Numbered from the stretch's first letter, positions 12,300 to 23,539 are shown. The stretch: 64,000 bases of DNA from Pomphorhynchus laevis (GCA_012934845.2 WNNJ02000010.1:148887-212886); one strand, 5' to 3'. The notes: a model not told the origin generated them from the letters alone. Program-made: numbers and translations.

Positions 12300-13275
12300 A
12301 AAAAATTGACTAGAGATAAGAGTTTGTATCTCTTTCAAGATAATAGTCAGGAGAATAGTGATCAACTCGCTGTGGCTGTTTTCCTTGATTTTTCCGCTGC
12401 ATTTGACCGCATATCCATTCCCTTTGTTACCTCTTCTCTAAAGTCCATTAGGTTGCCTGCGAGAATTGTTATCAAGGTTGAGATACTGCTGTACACCAAG
12501 CGATTGTATTATGATGATGACCCTGATGCGCGTCACTTCTACCATATTACGTGCGTGCCTCAAGGCTATCCTCTCTCCTATTTTATATCTTGCTGCCTCC
12601 ATCAATCTATTCAAAATATTTAAACGTGATCAACGTCTAGTGGTGTACGCTGATGACACCACAGTCCCGTTCATTGGACGCAGGTGCAAAGACGTAGTCT
12701 CTGACATCAGCCGCTTCTTTTTAAGATTAAAAGACCAGTTGCCCAGTTCCAACCTTGTTCTAAACTCCGCTTAATCGCAGGTGGTTGTCTTTCATGGCTC
12801 CCCTGCGACGAAGCAAAAACTTAAGAGACTAGCACTCTCTGCGCTCTCCTCCATATTTGCCTCTGAACCACTCCCTACCTTCACAAGTCGAGTAAAATAC
12901 CTGGGCTTCACCATTTCGGTGAACTGGCCGGCGAAAGCCGACATGGATAGACTCAATCGTATCCGGAAGAGAGCTAGATGAGCTCTGAAACTGATCCAGC
13001 ATTTGTCGCTGCAAGGGAAAACCCAGGTGCGCCTTTGGGGCACCTGGGCTATCTCGGGATTGGTCTTCTTTTCAAGAGGACGTCCCACAGAGCAAAGGCT
13101 AAGGTTTCTTAAGCTTCTCGTCTCTCGTTTACCCAGCATCGTCCGCACCGATTGGATTCTTCGGGAGGTGAAAGACCCCGGGTAGTTTAATCGGAAATCG
13201 GCGCGTTGAATTGGTTGGGAGCTCAGATCCCCACGAATTTGAGGCCATAATCGGAAGAAGACGTTTTTAAAGTTA
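12300..13275 (+). mobile_element. LINE D, 5'-truncated group 2 LINE
   Basis: A plus-strand 3' half of a group 2 LINE. The RT palm (AVAVFLDFSAAFDRISIPFV, 12306-12623) is followed by YADDTTVPF (12466-12774, another frame), LNSA, VKYLGFTISVNWPAKA and GRPTEQRLRFLKLLVSRLP, and ends at REVKDPG. A few stops and frame changes are present. It ends near 13275, where the 5' leader of LINE E begins, so D and E are head to tail. On the left it faces LINE C head to head. Confidence 0.8.
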
Positions 13276-13418
13276 AGAAGCTATGAGTTGGTTTTTCTGT
13301 TTTTGTTGAACTGACTTCTCAGGCTATTTTTCAGACTGACTATTTTGTTGTCATATGTATTCACCACTTATGTTTTTTAGTAATAAATCTTATTATTAAA
13401 TTTTTTTCGAAACACAAA

Positions 13419-14507
13419 ATGTGCAACAGCGGAAACATACAGTCGGAACCTTCAAAGGTTTCCATTTCCAGTACAAATTTTAATGGAGAGAATAGTGTAA
13501 GTTTTGCTTCTTCTTCGACGATTTCTACTGCAACGAAGGTCAGTAATGTTTTGTGTTTATCTAGTGATGGGGAGGTACTTCCCCCCATCCCGAAGTTAAA
13601 AAACTTACTCATTATTAAGGCGTTAAAACCACTAGCAAAGGAGAATTTATACAATGTTTTCATTCGCAATTTTGTCAAAACTTATAAGAATCGTGTTCTA
13701 TTTCACAAGATAAAACTATTCCCTGTTGAAATTCAAAACTCCTTCATATCTGCTGATTTATTATCTACTTATTCCGAATATTTTGGTAAAAATCTGAAAG
13801 AACAAGAAGATATTATGATCAAGCCAATAATGGATTCGTTGAAAATGAACAATCTTCCCTATTCACTTGATGACGATGACAAAAACACCCTTATGGACCA
13901 ATTTCAGTTCACCAACTTTCGACAGATGTTGGGTAGAGATGGCAACCCTATCCAGGTGGGTTTCTGCTCCTCCACCGTGGACATGGCGGAGGTTATCTCC
14001 AAACTTTCATTAAACCCATTAATTGGCATCAACCTTCACTTCTCAATTGTGGACATTGATGAGTTCACATATCTCCACTGCAGTCGGTGCCATAAATGGG
14101 ATCACTGGGCCTCCAGCTGCAGTGGGACGCCCACATGTAGGGTGTGTGGTTCCCTCACATCTAATTATCTCTCGTCCAACGAATCCTACAAGGCCCCCAT
14201 CATGTACCAACTGTGGGGGGGGAGCCATCCGGCTTGGAGGAGAAGTTGCCTTAGTTTCAAGTCCTACAAAAGTCAATTCGTACGGCCGGCCAAGTCGTCC
14301 TCCACCTATTCAGCTAGCGCTGCACCACTAAGAATGAGCCACTCTAAAATTTCAAGAATGGTGGATATGAAGATCGAGGCTTCACACAAAAGGCTTGAAA
14401 ACTTGATACTAATGGTTATTGGGGCCGTCAATACCAATACGACTGTGCTAGCTTCAGCGATCATTCCTGATTCGAAAAAAGGGGGCTCGGCCCATGCTGT
14501 CCCGTAA
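13419..14507 (+). CDS. Group 2 LINE ORF1, gag-like nucleic-acid-binding protein
   Basis: A 362-residue open frame starting at the first ATG of LINE E. Its likely role is coating the LINE RNA. Residues 1-60 are Ser/Thr-rich. About residues 60-210 form a conserved N-terminal domain (VLPPIPKLKNLLIIKALKP) also found in the fragments at 16799-16999 and 18024-18400. CSRCHKWDHWASSC near residue 222 is a perfect CX2CX4HX4C knuckle. A second cluster (CRVCGSL) and a third (CGGGSHPAWRRSC in the neighbouring frame) are shifted, so a frameshift near 14210 probably spoils the last knuckles. The C-terminal part has an amphipathic helix (KIEASHKRLENLILMVIG). This is a mobile-element gene, not a host zinc-finger gene. 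Confidence 0.8.
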   Translation: MCNSGNIQSEPSKVSISSTNFNGENSVSFASSSTISTATKVSNVLCLSSDGEVLPPIPKLKNLLIIKALKPLAKENLYNVFIRNFVKTYKNRVLFHKIKLFPVEIQNSFISADLLSTYSEYFGKNLKEQEDIMIKPIMDSLKMNNLPYSLDDDDKNTLMDQFQFTNFRQMLGRDGNPIQVGFCSSTVDMAEVISKLSLNPLIGINLHFSIVDIDEFTYLHCSRCHKWDHWASSCSGTPTCRVCGSLTSNYLSSNESYKAPIMYQLWGGSHPAWRRSCLSFKSYKSQFVRPAKSSSTYSASAAPLRMSHSKISRMVDMKIEASHKRLENLILMVIGAVNTNTTVLASAIIPDSKKGGSAHAVP

Positions 14508-14639
14508 TCAAGATCGGGAAGTTCCTGAAGAGCAAACGGGGAAATGAAGACATTGCCCAGGGGCAAGTACCGACCCTGGATGGAGCTAGTGGAGGGCAAT
14601 AGTCCTGCACCTAGCTTCATCTAAGTTGGCAATCCCCCA

Positions 14640-16795
14640 TCCAACTAATCCATCACAAAGCATGGTACTCGTGAGTCTTTTTCACTGAATATCCTTCAGT
14701 GGAATTCGGGAGGTGCTTCTGCCCTTAGACCTCTCCGGTAGAAATGCAGATGTAATAGTCCTTCAGGAGACGCGGTCTATCAGTTTCCCTCATGACATCA
14801 CTCGATTTATCCGAAAGCATATCTGTTCCCACTATACTCCTTACATAACCCCGCCTCACTTCTCTTTATCTCAAGGACTTTTGACGTTAGTTAAATGCTC
14901 CTTAAGATTCTCCCTCCTTTTAAATTATTCTTGTCCAGCCCTTTCTAGTTTTGTGGTTTCACTCTGTAAGAACGGTAAACGCCTGTCTTGCCAATGTGTA
15001 CATCCGTCCAGTTGAGATTCACAAGAACCGTGATCTTCTGGATAGGATCATTGGCATCGGTTATGACATGGTACTAAGTGACTTCAACGACAGAACTGAT
15101 CGTTGGATTAATATAGCACTCCGCAGAGACAGGAACGGTTATCTTATGCAAAAACCACCGTTCCCCACCTTTCATTGCACATCAACGAATTCACCCCTCG
15201 ACTTATTACTGCTCCATAAGAGGTGATTGTTAAAACCCTTCTGTACGAAGCAGTCGCGACAACATCTGTCCACCTCTCATTACCTAATTCGCTGGCGGAT
15301 TGAAGAAAATACGCTGTTTCGAAGGAGATTCCACTTTCACCAGATCAGTGTGGCGTTCTTTCAGGTAGCTATCCAACGCTTCCTCCGAATTGGTAATGAG
15401 AATTTAACCGAATTTAATTCCTACCTCTCTTCGCAAGCTACCGCGTTGCTTTCGACAACCTATAAAGGTCGCATTTTCAGTACCACTTTGACAAAACTCA
15501 AGGTCCGTACTAAACTCCTGAACCTCCCTAATCTCTCCTACTCTGCCAGACAGACCCTCTCGAATGAATACTGGCGCACCAGATACTGGTTCCGACTGAG
15601 TAGGGATAGGGCGAGCATTGCTTGTCTTAACCCATCTCAGTATTCATTCTGGAAGATATTCAAGAGGGAGAAGTGTGTCTGTTGGAAGGTTAAGGCATTG
15701 GGTTGGATTGGTAGTATAGGTCTTGATAAAGTTTTGGAGGAGTCACTATCCCTACATAATTATGGATCCACTCAATCACCGCAACCAACCCCGCCTTGGG
15801 GATACTTCAGGAGTAGATACTTATCTGTCACAGATATTCTCAACGCCTGAAGTTTCTTCCGGGCACCTCCAAATCCGTCGCTCCACTCTCTTCTCGTGTC
15901 TGTCAGCTTTTGACAGTCGAACAAAGAAGGGAGGTGGCCGTCACAATGCTATAAGCCACCCCATCCGATGTGGCCGGCATCAACGTTAGCAGGAGAATTT
16001 TTATACCTAAAACGTATCCGGTCTCTTTTCATAAAGACATGCGACCCATTTCGATTCAAAATTCCCTCGTCTCGATCTACGAAAAAGCGCTTGCGCGTAG
16101 AATATGCGATCATCTGAGTAAGCGAAATTTAATCCCACCTGGTTTCATGGGTTCATCAAAGGTCGCGGTCCATTCAGCTGTTGGTGAAGTGCATCGGTTT
16201 TGTCAGGAGAATAGTCATCAACTCGCTGTAGCTGTTTTCCTTGATTTTTCCGCTGCATTTGACCCCGTCTTCATTTGTTATCTCTTCTCTTAGGTCCATC
16301 AAGTTACCTGCGAGAATTGTTAACAGGGTGGAGATACTGCTGTACACCAAGCGATTCTTTTATGAAGACGACCCTGATGCGAGTCAGTACTACCCTATTA
16401 CAGGTGTGCATCAAGTTTCTCCTCTCTCCTATCTTATATCTTGCTGCCTCCATTGAACTCTTTAAAATATTTAAAGGCGAACAGCGTCGAGTGGTATATG
16501 CTGATGATACCACCGCTCTGTTTTCTAGACACAGGTGCAAGGACGTACTCTCGGAAATCAGCCGTTTGTTTTTAAGATTAAAAGACCTGTTACCAAAGTC
16601 CAATCTTATTTTAAACTCTGCCAAATCGCAGGCGGTTGTCTTTCATGACACCCCTGCTATAAAGCAAAAACTTAAAAGACTAGCACTCTTCTCCATATTT
16701 GCCTCTGAACCACTCCCACCTTTACAAGTCGAGTAAAATACCTGGTATTCACCGATTCTGTTAACTGGTCGGCGAAAGCTGACATGGATATTTAA
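14640..16795 (+). pseudogene. LINE E ORF2 (endonuclease, linker, RT), broken and 3'-truncated
   Basis: The endonuclease is in pieces: DVIVLQETRS at 14713-15015, then VEIHKNRDLL and YDMVLSDFND at 14951-15226, with Ser for Gly in the GDFN motif. The linker at 15227-15850 includes FNSYLSSQATALLSTTYKG. The RT starts with RPISIQNSLVSIYEKALAR (15970-16293) and continues with VFLDFSAAFDPVF and YADDTTALF (16275-16736). At least four frame changes occur. The ORF ends abruptly after VKYL-equivalent sequence. Confidence 0.75.
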
Positions 16796-16798
16796 TTT

Positions 16799-16999
16799 GT
16801 GATCCTCGAAGCAACAAACATGGTCGGAGGATCAAAGACCTCCAATAAAACAAATTTTCTAGCACAAGAAAGCAAGGTTAGTGCTATTTCTTCTAATTCT
16901 TTGATCTCAAACACGGAGGGACTACTTCCTCATGTACCTAACTTGGTCAACCTGGTAATAATCATACTTCTTCAACCATTTGTTAAGTTATTTATTTAA
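16799..16999 (+). mobile_element. Group 2 LINE ORF1 start fragment
   Basis: An open frame of 66 residues whose first part (NMVGGSKTSNKTNFLAQESK) and middle (LLPHVPNLVNLVIIILLQP) align with the ORF1 start of LINE E and with the minus-strand fragment at 18024-18400. Only the 5' end of an element is present, directly after the truncated end of LINE E. Confidence 0.6.
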
Positions 17000-18009
17000 G
17001 AAATTCCGTATTATTATAAACATCACCTCACCTATTCCCAGTAAAAGTGCTTTAAAAGTGCTTTAAAGTGTATAATTAATTGATCGAGTCAAGAGTCTTA
17101 AATACAAAATGCAAAACGTAATATTCACAAGCACGATATTTCGTCTAAAAGGCCAAAATATTGTGGCTTATATTTGACTGGAAGGCTAGATATTTTTAAA
17201 TATTTATTAATTTTTAAAATCAAACATTAATAAACCTTAAAGCACATGTTCTGAAAACTTTAGCTTGCAAATTGAAATCAGTTTTAACTTTAGCTTGTGT
17301 AACGTTCGCGTATATTTCAAGTACTCGACTAATACGTGCGTATGTTACAAATACAAGAGTAACTCGTACTTTTGAATCAAGAACGGACTGTTTGTTGAAA
17401 AAAAAATTTGTTGCGTTTCTCAAGTTAATGATCATCGTAGCAAAAGTTTCTCATTTGATACAGCACGTTTTAAACCTTGATTTTCAAAGGATCACTACAC
17501 CAATAGTATTAATGTTGCAACACAAAAATATAGCAATTCGAATTGTAACTGACTAATAAGTGAGATTACACAATGCCGTGCACGTTTTCATCCTACGAAC
17601 AAGGTTAGGAAATGAATGTAGTGATAAGGTGTGTTACATATTTGCCTCACCGTATCTAATTACACCGTAATTAGATACAACTCACCGTAATTACAACTCA
17701 CCGAAGTTGTAATTACATGATAGACATGTTAAAAATCAGAATTTACTGAAATTATAGAGCTGGCTCAAAGCCCTCCGTATAATCAAAACTTCTAGAATTC
17801 TACATTTTTCGTCTTGTGACCAAATTTGTTTGTTTCAAATGCATAATTGGCGTTAAAGCCAATGTAAATTATAACAAATACAAATACAATTATTTATTAT
17901 ATTAACACCATTAATAGTAAAAGATAAATTACATGTTAAAACATACCAGTGAATTAACGCCTGTTAATTCACTGGTATGTTAATTCACTGGTATGTCACT
18001 GGTATTCAC
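17000..18009. other. AT-rich intergenic DNA with stacked inverted repeats
   Basis: No gene was found. Its right third carries several short perfect inverted repeats (17652-17716 and 17942-17979, listed separately), ending in the palindrome that terminates the LINE ORF1 fragment at 18010. Confidence 0.5.
17652..17716. repeat. Two consecutive short inverted repeats
   Basis: First: GTATCTAATTAC (17652-17663) and GTAATTAGATAC (17667-17678), loop 3 nt. Second: GTAATTACAACT (17687-17698) and AGTTGTAATTAC (17705-17716), loop 6 nt. The second reuses part of the first, as if the same strand had folded and copied twice. Confidence 0.85.
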
Positions 18010-18043
18010 ATGTTGGAAGACGTTAATTAACGTCTTCCAACAT
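17942..18043. repeat. Inverted repeat, tandem copies and a 34-bp perfect palindrome
   Basis: Arms CATACCAGTGAATTAAC (17942-17958) and GTTAATTCACTGGTATG (17963-17979), loop 4 nt, are followed by two shorter direct copies of the right arm (to about 18005). Then comes a perfect palindrome, ATGTTGGAAGACGTTAA and its complement (18010-18043), with no loop. The last palindrome is where the coding homology of the LINE ORF1 fragment stops. Confidence 0.9.
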
Positions 18044-18400
18044 ACCGGAAGAGATAAATGACACTTTGAGAGTGTTCTCATAAGTGCGAACTCTATTGAA
18101 CAGTATACGATTATTGTATTTGTCTACAAAACCTCTCAAAAACTTCTTAAATAAATCCTCAGTTTTTGTGGGAGTCAAGGATGTAATGATTAACAGATTC
18201 CTTTCTTTAGGTATAGGAGAGAGAAGTTTCCCATTAACAAAACTATCAAATAAATCATTACTAACCTTTTTTGCAGTCTCATTGTTCGAACTTACCCCAC
18301 CAATCTTAGAAATATCATCTTTTTTCCCAAAATCAGACGTTTTTTCATTCATTTTGCTTGAGCTGTTTACTTTCTTTGATCCTCCGGTAGCGCTACACAT
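18024..18400 (-). mobile_element. Group 2 LINE ORF1 5' fragment, minus strand
   Basis: A 125-residue frame (MCSATGGSKKVNSSS, then KLLSPIPKERNLLIITSL and NNRILFNRVRTYENTLKVSF) equivalent to residues 1-115 of the ORF1 at 13419. It has no internal stop. The homology ends inside the palindrome at 18010-18043. Only the 5' part of an element is kept, again opposite to the usual LINE truncation. Confidence 0.7.
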
Positions 18401-18439
18401 TTTTTCCGCTTTTTTTGATCAAATCAATCTTAAATAAGC

Positions 18440-19270
18440 AACATCGCCAATAATCGCTAACGAATTTAAAAATTATGAACGCAGTGTAGAAATCAATTAG
18501 AAATTCGGAAAGTCCAATATACGATCTATTCTGGTAGTTAAATTAAATTAATGGATACACGAGCTTTGTGAGGCGACGTAGTACTTTTTCAATTTATTTT
18601 GTTTTCTTAAAGCATATGAAATACGTATTGCGAGGAGCACAGTAAATGACTTAAAGCAAAGTCATGTATAGGAACTTTAAGCGAACGCAGACCAAGAAAC
18701 TCGAACGTACGATGAATGATGCATATCATACGAATTGCTTAAGCATAAACAAATTCAACGTATAATCTGATCGATAAATCATCATATGCCATCGTAACTA
18801 TATCCATGAAATGGTCGACTACCTCCATAGGTGCCTATTGAATTAATATTTAGGTGATGGAATTGAAGAATTGTCTTCTTAATCACATTTAAAGAATTGA
18901 TGTATAAAGATGTAAATAGATGTAAATAGATGTAAATTAGATGTTTAAAGTTGTAATCCATTGGTACAAGCCAATCTTTATTCAAACATATGCCTGATCG
19001 CAAGCTCACCAAGTCACAGGGATCATATAGATTGTACAAACAATTTTTAACGCTTCTTTAAAGCCTTAAATATATATGACTGTATCAATTTATCTAAAAC
19101 ATTTAGGATTTATCTAAAACTTTAGGGAAATGCTAATGCCGAAAATAATCGCATTTCCAAGAACAAATTATATTAATTTTTGATAACATTAAATTTATGC
19201 AACAAATCGTAACATTTTTAGAAATATATAAAACTTTATTTTTTTGCAATAAAAAATTGTAAAATACTAT
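18440..19270. other. Intergenic, no feature recognised
   Basis: AT-rich sequence without coding potential on either strand. A 12-nt phrase (agatgtaaatag) repeats in tandem near 18905-18945. The 85-residue minus-strand frame at 18782-19039 shows no family resemblance. Confidence 0.45.
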
Positions 19271-19271
19271 A

Positions 19272-21093
19272 TTTTTCTCCGCCATTCCCATCTCATTCTA
19301 ATGCGAACTAAACGTGCTCTCTTTTGGCGAAATCAACTCGAGTCCTCTTCCAACTCTAAATATCATTGGAAAATCTTAAACTCAATTCTTTCACGATCAT
19401 CTACCCCCTTGCAACATAAATTCTGATGAATTTTCCTCTTATTTGCAATCAAGCTATCAAATTTAATTTCCGTTCTACCCATATGCCCCTTGTATCCTCT
19501 TATCTTTTTAAATACTTCCATCCCAGAGCTATTTCACTTTCTTCCAGTTTCGCCTGACGAAATTTCTTCGGTTCTACCGTCATTACCTAATAAGACCTCT
19601 CCTTATGACTCAATTCCCACCTACTTGCTTAAAAAATCTGCTCATCTATATCACCCTTCCTAACCACTTTGTTCAACTTGTATATCCGCAGCCGCACATT
19701 TCCTTCCAACTGGAAATGAGCCACTGTTCGCCCTCACCTCAAAAAGCAATTTCTCGACTCCTCACTACCATCTTCGTACCGTCATATCTAACTTCTCCCA
19801 ACCATCTCTAAACTACTTGAGCGTCTCGTTCTTAAGCAAGTTAATACATATCTATTTTCCTCAAACTTATTTCATCCCTACAAAGCCGCTTTTCGCTCTA
19901 ATTCTCTTGATTTATCGTCTGCTTTTGACATCGTCGATCACTCGATTTTTCTACATCGCCTTCGTCATGATTATGGCTTCTCTTTACACACTGTAGCTTC
20001 GTTTTCTTTATATATAAAAACGTACTTTTCGCGTTTGTTCTAACTCTTCTCTCCCGCATCCTTCTTCCATACCGTCCGGTGTTCCACAAGGATCCGTATT
20101 AGGCCCTTTGCTTTTCTCTCTTCTTCTCGGTGATTTGTCTTATATTTCTCATACATTTAGCTTCCATGTTCTGCAATATGCTGATGACATTCTCATCTAT
20201 GCTCACGCACCTACTTATCGTATTCATGATTTTACTGTTTCTGCTTCCAACCGTCTTGCCTCAATTTCCAATCATATTTCTTCTCTTCGTCATCTCTGAA
20301 TCTTAATAAATCAATAATAATGTGGATCATTCCTCGACGCTTCGGCGTTGAACTTCCCTCCGTATCATCAAATTCTACAATTCTCCTTATCGTTGACAAT
20401 CTCGTTTTCCTAGGCTTCCATTTTGACAACATACTTTCACTTAAATCTTTTGATAGAGATAAAGTATGCTCATCTACCCTGATTCTCCGCAACCTCCGTC
20501 AAATTCGTAGATTGATCGATTCCCCTACATGTATGACTCTCATATATTCTATCATGTTCTCAAGACTTGATCACTGTCTTAGTCTATTTTCCAACTCACC
20601 TAAATCCACTCTACATTCTTTACAACGCATCATCACCGCATCCGTCCGAGTTCTCCTCCGTTTTCGTCGTGATGATTATCATTCCACCATCTTGTTTCTC
20701 TCGATTGGCCTACCATTTATTGTCGTGTTCAACTTCGTATTCTTATCGTTGCTTTTCGCCTTGTAACTTTTCATACCCCTTTATTTCTCAACCTTCCTTT
20801 TCTCGATAATTCTCGTCCTGTTTACTGTTCCTTGCTGTAATTCCCTTCTTTTACATATCCCAAACTACTCTACCTCGTTTGGCTTCCGATCCTTCCTTGT
20901 ATCTTCTCCTCTCTCATGGAATCATTTGCCCATTCATATACGCCAATCAACTTCACTGCCGTGCTTCAAACGCCAAATCCAATTCCATTTCAACAATTAA
21001 CTAATTAATCTGGGACTTTTGCTATTCTTTTTTTCTGTTAGTGGTCATGGAAGCGTGCAGATTGCACGCATTTGCCACCTTAAATAAATTATT
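19272..21093 (+). mobile_element. LINE F, 5'-truncated L2-like LINE with 3' end
   Basis: Plus-strand copy of the group 1 (L2-like) LINE. It begins in the region before the RT (FGEIN homologue at 19320), runs through the RT with the QG box (SGVPQGSVL type, about 20070), YADD in LQYADDILIYAHAPTYR (20108-20299) and FLGFHFDNILSLKSF (20320-20766), and on to the C-terminal domain and the 3' stem-loop (21053-21069) and AAATAAATT tail. Many stops and frame changes. More diverged from copies H and J than those are from each other. Confidence 0.8.
21053..21069 (+). other. 3' terminal stem-loop of LINE F
   Basis: Stem GCGTGCA (21053-21059) with TGCACGC (21063-21069), loop gat. It lies about 25 nt before the 3' end of the element, as in all group 1 copies with a 3' end. 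L2-clade LINEs such as UnaL2 are known to use a 3' stem-loop for template recognition by their RT. Confidence 0.75.
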
Positions 21094-22865
21094 ATTACGT
21101 AGTTGCAATCATGATGAATATAGTTGACGAATCAGACAAACACGAGGTTAGTGATCTAAGGCTTGAAACCAGAGAGCTCGAGGAACTAATAGAAATGAGA
21201 CAGAACGAAACCTTCAAAAATATGGAAAAATTGATACTGATGATGTTAGTCTTTCTTTTAATAGCAACACCGACACACTTTAACGTGCCAAAGAGAGGAG
21301 AGATCAACAAGAAAACATCGTCCCCAATATTTCGAAAAAATTAAAATTTCCTAGAAAAATGGTAAATAGACCAAAGAAGCAAAGGAATATAATGGTATAA
21401 ATCTCATCTGTTGCATCGATGCCACAACAGGGGAGGATGGTGTACAATAGGTTGAGCTTGAGAGTAGGAAGGAGAACCTTCCGGCTGTTTATCTTAACTA
21501 GTTGACCCGCTCTCCATAAGAGTAAGCCAACGCAATGGTTAGTGATCGAGGTAAATTTTCACTGAACACTCTTCAGTGAAATTCGGGATATACTTACGCT
21601 CTTTGTATTCTATCAACTCGCAACGCAGATGTATTAGTCTCTTAGGAAACTAAATCGATTTGGTCTCCCCAGGGCATTATTCGGTGTATCCTACAGCACA
21701 TATCTGCCGGCTTAGCTCAGTACATAACCCCACCTCACTCTTCTTTATCTCAAGATCTTCTAACATTAGTTAAGAGCTACTTAAGGCCTTCCCTTTTATC
21801 AAACGTTTATCGAACCTTACTCATTTAAAGTCATGCAATACGCCCATGACATCCTCATCTATGCATGCACCCGCCCATCGTATACACGATATCGCAATTT
21901 CTTTCTCGAACTGTCTTTCTATCTACAAACGTCTCTTCCATCTTCGTCTCGTTCTAAACCCAGAGAAGTCCAAAATAATGTGGATTCTCCCCGTCAACCT
22001 TACATATCTCCTCCCACTGTATTTTTTGCCTCATCAATCATCCCCGTAGTCCAAAACCTCACTTTCTTAGGCTTCCATTTCTATAATCACCTTTTACTTA
22101 AGCCCTTCGTCTGAAATCAGCTCCCACTCGACGATCGCCGCGCTCCCTCCTTTATTTCATTCAAATACCGCCTCCATACCCACCTCCTCAAAACATAATT
22201 TAGATTTTTGTTTTTTTTGTTGTTGTGGTCATGTAAGCGTGTGTCGGTACGCATTTGCATGTAAAAAAATTATTTCCTTTTAATTAACTACACTTGTCTA
22301 GCCCTATATTATTTAGCTATAACACTTTGTAAGGACGGTAAACGCATCAGCACATCGAATATTTATATTCGTCCAGGGGAGATTTTTAAAAACTGTGACC
22401 TAGTGGATCGTATTAAGTAGCGGATGTGACATGTGACTAGGTTATTTCAACGACAAAACTGGTCATTGTATTTAAACCCCACTTCGCAGAGCCAGAGACA
22501 AGTGTCTTACACATTTACCACCGTCCCCTACCTTTATTTAAACAACAACAAAACTCACTTCTCAACATGTTACTGCTAGATGAAAAGTGGCTGTTTAAGC
22601 TCGTTTGTATTTAGCAGTCATGCCAATAACTGTCCACCATGACCTAATTTGTTGACGACTGAAGGAAGATACTCTGTTGAGCATTAGGTTTCACTTTAAT
22701 CCAATCAAAGTGGCGCTCTTCCAGGCAGCTATCGAACTCTTCCCTGTTGTGGAAAATGCGAGTTTTACCCGATTTAATTGCTACCTCACTGTGCAAGCTA
22801 CCGGAATCCTAACGACTCTACCTATACAAGTAGCATTTTAATCATAATTGACAAAACTCGAAGTC
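21094..22865 (+). mobile_element. LINE G, old group 2 LINE interrupted by an L2-like insertion
   Basis: Contains the C-terminal part of ORF1 (21111-21344, KHEVSDLRLETRELEELIE, coiled-coil-like), the ORF1-ORF2 spacer with ttttcactgaacactcttcag (about 21557), and endonuclease up to 21798. After the insertion it resumes with endonuclease at 22283 (gtaaggacggtaaacgc) and linker to about 22865. Heavily decayed. The two halves align with LINE E on either side of the insertion without a gap. Confidence 0.75.
21799..22275 (+). mobile_element. L2-like LINE fragment nested in LINE G, with target-site duplication
   Basis: A 5'-truncated group 1 LINE starting just before the YADD region (MQYAHDILIYA at 21833, with His for the first catalytic Asp) and ending with the 3' stem-loop (22237-22252) and a short A-rich tail. 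CCTTTTA occurs directly before it (21792-21798) and after it (22276-22282), which I read as a 7-bp target-site duplication. Internally deleted: it goes from the YADD/LGFHF region straight to the C-terminal end. Confidence 0.75.
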
Positions 22866-23062
22866 ATACTTGGCTCGGCGATTAAGTAATTCTCTACTTC
22901 TATACGTCCATCCGAACTCAACAAACTACGACCACCACTCTTTTATCGTCGTCGCTCCACTTGCCTGGAATTCTTTGCCAGTATACGGCCGTTCTTCCTC
23001 GTCGATACCAATCTTTAAACAGCGTATACGTTCCTTCACCATTGCCCCTTTTCCACAATAAA
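22866..23062 (+). mobile_element. L2-like C-terminal domain fragment
   Basis: A 63-residue frame with the C-terminal LINE domain: NSLLLYVHPNSTNYDHHSFI, then VVAPLAWNSLPVYGRSSSSI and FKQRIRSF. This matches the end of group 1 ORF2 (LLLHVPIYFTSFGFRSF, then AAPLLWNQLP) but is a different subfamily and lacks the usual 3' stem-loop. It abuts the linker of LINE G. Confidence 0.7.
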
Positions 23063-23515
23063 TCAGGAAATCAATTTCCTCACATATTATCCAACTCAAA
23101 ATTCTATCATACATTTTCAACGAACTACTCAAAATTTTTTCCTGACACCTTGTAACATTTCACACATCTTCATTATCTTCAATATGCTTGTCATTCTCAA
23201 AGATTCCGTATTGGACCTTATCTTAAAGACCAAACAGAAATGACATTTCCATTAAACGACGAAATATCGAGAAACATATATCAGAGTCAATAGGCCAGCA
23301 AACTAGCTCTATGAACCGTACAAGATCGGGTCGTTTAATTCGTCAGCCATTACGTCTTTACGATTACATTGTTGCTCGAAATAAAAAATATGGGTGAATG
23401 TCATATTCAAATAATAAACAGTAAACATTATTACTTGTCTATTTGCTTTATAAATAGTTAAATAAAGCTTAGAAACTTATTTATCTTATATCTACATTCA
23501 GCTCAAATAATTTAC
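23063..23515. other. Intergenic, no feature recognised
   Basis: AT-rich spacer between the L2-like C-terminal fragment and the 3' end of LINE H. No coding or repeat family signal was seen. Confidence 0.45.
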
Positions 23516-23539
23516 AATAATTTATTTAACGTGGCAAAT

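Larger units (their letters stand above)
13276..16795 (+). mobile_element. LINE E, group 2 LINE with intact ORF1 and 3' truncation
   Basis: The most complete group 2 copy. It has a leader (13276-13418), a long ORF1 (13419-14507), an ORF1-ORF2 spacer with the gaatattccttcagtggaattcgg-like start of ORF2 (about 14680-14710), endonuclease (14713-15226), linker (15227-15720) and RT (15723-16736). It stops inside the post-YADD region near 16795, before the RGRPPEQRL block, and abuts an ORF1 start of another copy at 16799. Loss of the 3' end is odd for a LINE, which normally loses its 5' end. Confidence 0.8.

Noticed and set aside
13419-14507. A host zinc-finger gene
   Set aside because: The CCHC pattern, position before an endonuclease/RT and the two homologous fragments nearby identify it as LINE ORF1.
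18782-19039. An 85-residue minus-strand gene
   Set aside because: No recognisable motif; it contains low-complexity repeated agatgtaaatag.
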